Positions 61,852-64,000 of a stretch of 64,000 bases of DNA are shown in pieces. Source of the stretch: Evernia prunastri (taxonomy: Eukaryota; Ascomycota; Lecanoromycetes; Lecanorales; Parmeliaceae); the NCBI GenBank assembly GCA_003184365.1, contig NKYR01000025.1, positions 248,001-312,000 on the forward strand, read 5' to 3'. Numbering within the stretch: the stretch's first letter is position 1; every line of letters starts with the position of its first letter. Made by a program: the position numbers and the translations under genes. A model generated the notes under the pieces. That model did not search any database, was not told the origin of the DNA, and worked only from the letters and a program-made list of their open reading frames with translations.

Positions 61852-63486
61852 ATGACGACTGTCTACCGAAATGGAAGATTCTTCGTTGGGGGAGCGGAAG
61901 GTCAGATACTTGATCCTCCCTTCTCACACTGTATGCTCGTTACGAACGATCTCATCGAATATCTTGGAGAGGAATCTGATGACGCTGTCATAAGGGCTAT
62001 AGAGAATGGAGCTCTGGTGTCTGATATGCAAGGACACGTCGTGACACCAGGTTTCATCGACGGACACATGCATTTCTTACTTCTGGGTCTAGCCCTCCGA
62101 AAGGTTGACCTGGGAAACTGCAAGAACATGGACGACATCAGTACTACGATTAAATCATATGCCAAAGCGAACCCGTCCTCGCCCCGAATCCTATGCCACG
62201 GATGGAAGCATCCCACAACTAATGGATTGGCACTAACCAGTATGCTTGATCCAATCGACGAGCGACCCATATTCATCGATGCCAAAGACTTACATTCAGC
62301 ATGGTGTAACACAGCCGCGCTCCAAGAGTTGGGTGTCGAATCGATGGAAGATCCAGCTGGTGGCAAGATCCACCGCGACGAGCATGGAGCACCTTCCGGG
62401 TTGCTGAGCGAAGCGGCCGCCATTACGCTGGTGTGGCCTCATATTGCTCGAGTTACTCCCGTTGAGAAAAGAATTGAAGCATTGCAGGAAGCCGGTAGAG
62501 TCTACACTCGTGCGGGTTATACCGGGATGGTCGAACTGGCCATGGACGAGAATGCATGGGAGGGATTGCAAGTGCTGAGATCACGGGAGAAGCTACCCTT
62601 CCGTGTTGCCGCTCATTGGCTCATTAGCCCATCAGATGATGAGAATGCTATCTTGAAGCAGGTGGATCGGGCAATTGAGCTTCACGAGAAGTTCAATGTA
62701 GACACATCGCCAGAGCTACGTATAACAGGGATCAAGATCATCTGCGATGGAGTGGTCGACGCTTGTACTGCGGCCCTTACCCAGCCTTATAACTTGAACA
62801 GCGTCTCATGCTCCCCGCTATGGACTCCCAAGATGCTAGCTCCAGTGGTTCAAAAAGCTGATTCTGCCGGATTGCAATGTGCCCTACACGCGATTGGAGA
62901 TGAGGCCGTAAAGAACGCTATCGATGTACTGGAGAGCTTTGGCACCCCAGGACGTAGACACCGCATCGAGCATCTCGAACTGACATCTCCCGAAGACGCC
63001 AAAAGGCTAGGAAAAGCTGGCATCACAGCATCCATTCAGCCCGTACACTCGGATCCTGCCATCCTTCGCGCCTGGCCCAAGCTACTGGGCGAAACACGCC
63101 TCAAACGGGCATTTGCCTATAAGGACTTCCTGGACGGAGGCGCCGTGCTTGCTTTTGGGTCCGATGCGCCTACCGCGCCGCATGCACCACTGTCGAATCT
63201 GTACTGCGCAACCACCCGACGGTCCGCAAGAGAGCCGGGATCATTGGCTACAACTAACGAAGAATACGCGCTCCCGCTTGCTGCTGCTATGGCTGCGGCT
63301 ACGGAAGGAGCTGCGTATTCGTGCTTTGCTGACGCATGGACTGGAAGATTGAGACCTGGACTTAAGGCTGATTTCGCTGTTATTGATATGAGTTGGGCCT
63401 CAGAGGACTTGCTGAAAGCGCAGGTGTGCCAGACTTGGTTTGAGGGAAAGAAGGTCTATGACCACGACGACGAGGGACTTTCGTAG
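61852..63486 (+). CDS. Metal-dependent amidohydrolase, YtcJ/amidohydrolase-3 type (544 aa)
   Basis: Member of the amidohydrolase superfamily (amidohydrolase family 3; bacterial YtcJ-like), TIM-barrel hydrolases acting on amide bonds of small molecules. Features: an N-terminal beta-sandwich strand (YRNGRFFVGG), the metal-binding GHVVTPGFIDGHMHFLLLG (HxH motif, about residue 80), KDLHSAWCNTAAL, GIKIICDGVVDACTAAL (the KIxxDG lysine site), a histidine in CALHAIGDEAV, RHRIEHLEL, and the catalytic aspartate in AFGSDAP. These match the family's expected order, so it is probably active. It ends with the usual GRLRPGLKADFAVID strand. Single exon, full family length; the first ATG is 61852. No signal peptide. 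Substrate cannot be inferred. No related catabolic gene is nearby. Confidence 0.9.
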   Translation: MTTVYRNGRFFVGGAEGQILDPPFSHCMLVTNDLIEYLGEESDDAVIRAIENGALVSDMQGHVVTPGFIDGHMHFLLLGLALRKVDLGNCKNMDDISTTIKSYAKANPSSPRILCHGWKHPTTNGLALTSMLDPIDERPIFIDAKDLHSAWCNTAALQELGVESMEDPAGGKIHRDEHGAPSGLLSEAAAITLVWPHIARVTPVEKRIEALQEAGRVYTRAGYTGMVELAMDENAWEGLQVLRSREKLPFRVAAHWLISPSDDENAILKQVDRAIELHEKFNVDTSPELRITGIKIICDGVVDACTAALTQPYNLNSVSCSPLWTPKMLAPVVQKADSAGLQCALHAIGDEAVKNAIDVLESFGTPGRRHRIEHLELTSPEDAKRLGKAGITASIQPVHSDPAILRAWPKLLGETRLKRAFAYKDFLDGGAVLAFGSDAPTAPHAPLSNLYCATTRRSAREPGSLATTNEEYALPLAAAMAAATEGAAYSCFADAWTGRLRPGLKADFAVIDMSWASEDLLKAQVCQTWFEGKKVYDHDDEGLS

Positions 63487-64000
63487 CTTTTGTACCGGAA
63501 CCGGTAGCAACTTCAAACAAGCGAAAATATCCATGCAGCGCAAAGCGGTAGGAGGAATCCTTTGGGCTCCCAGCAGCTCAGACTATGCATCCTCCATCTC
63601 ACCCTCCCACCTAAACCTTATTTTTCTTTACGTTCATTGTTCCCAGATTCATCTTGGGCTTCCTTTCATCCAATCAACGGGCAGCCAAATGTAAGTTTGG
63701 ACATGAGCGTACCGAGTTATTTGGGCGTAGCCTATGCTATTGCTGGCTCAACTAAAGAGTGGATGCAGAGGATTTTGTCAAGGATTCCGCGATCAAGATC
63801 TTTACTACCATTCGAAAAGTAAGTACCGTTTGAAAAATGGATTGTATGTAGGCAAATACGACATCTTTGTGGAAAATTACGAAGTCAAGGATTTGCGAAG
63901 GTCAACCCGCCATATTACATACATTAGTCTGTGTCCCACGTTCTGTTGCGCAGCAAGGCATTCCTAAGCAAGGCGTTCCTACGCCAAGCGCAAACAACCC
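63487..64000. other. 3' region at window end
   Basis: No supported gene. Short frames are uninformative. The very end has repeated GCAAGGCATTCCTAAGCAAGGCGTTCCTA, quoted in part as AAGGCATTCCTAAGCAAGGC, a small tandem duplication cut by the window edge. Confidence 0.4.

Overview
This window comes from the nuclear genome of a filamentous ascomycete (Pezizomycotina). The reasons are dense genes on both strands, short spliceosomal introns (about 45-160 bp) with GTATGT/GTAAGT donors and CTAAC-like branch sites, fungal versions of DNA polymerase delta, PFA3-type palmitoyltransferase, phospholipase D, cyanase and a GABA-type permease, a lipopeptide-pheromone-like gene, and decayed transposons whose copies differ mainly by C-to-T/G-to-A type changes, as RIP produces. 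A Dothideomycete-like affiliation is plausible but is only an inference.

Layout. 0-5.5 kb: an APH-fold phosphotransferase-like gene, two minisatellites, a small two-exon gene, a third minisatellite and an AT-rich degenerate repeat tract. 5.6-13.9 kb: housekeeping block with DNA polymerase delta catalytic subunit (-), a rhomboid family protein (-) and, head to head with it, a DHHC palmitoyltransferase (+). 14-20.4 kb: an unknown two-exon gene, a long low-complexity stretch with an assembly gap, and a very small two-exon gene on the minus strand whose spliced product ends in a CaaX box (CTVM), a candidate a-factor-like mating pheromone precursor. 20.5-23.8 kb: phospholipase D (five exons, minus). 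24.2-25.1 kb: a foldback element abutting a TIR-bearing MITE. 25.2-29.5 kb: cyanate hydratase with a GC-AG intron and a possible mitochondrial leader, a predicted N-myristoylated protein and a C2H2 zinc-finger protein. 30-34 kb: a small conserved membrane protein, an intron-bearing tRNA-Ser(CGA) and a Ybp1/glomulin-family protein. 34.4-42.5 kb: GABA-type permease, a gene of unknown function, a truncated dipeptidyl-peptidase-5-like gene and a divergently placed sugar transporter.

44-64 kb looks accessory: a repetitive GPI/TM-tailed surface protein, a small unknown gene, a cytochrome P450 that has lost its heme-ligand cysteine and carries an apparent frameshift, a tandem array of four diverged paralogues of an F-box/2EXR-like family (53.8-60.4 kb), a second copy of the 24-kb MITE, and a metal-dependent amidohydrolase.

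The genes do not form one pathway. The most notable items are the pheromone candidate, the four-gene paralogue array, the broken P450, the cyanase gene structure, the two-copy MITE family, and two places where the same contig end appears on both sides of N characters. All exon coordinates were placed by eye from reading frame and splice-site consensus; no alignment was run.
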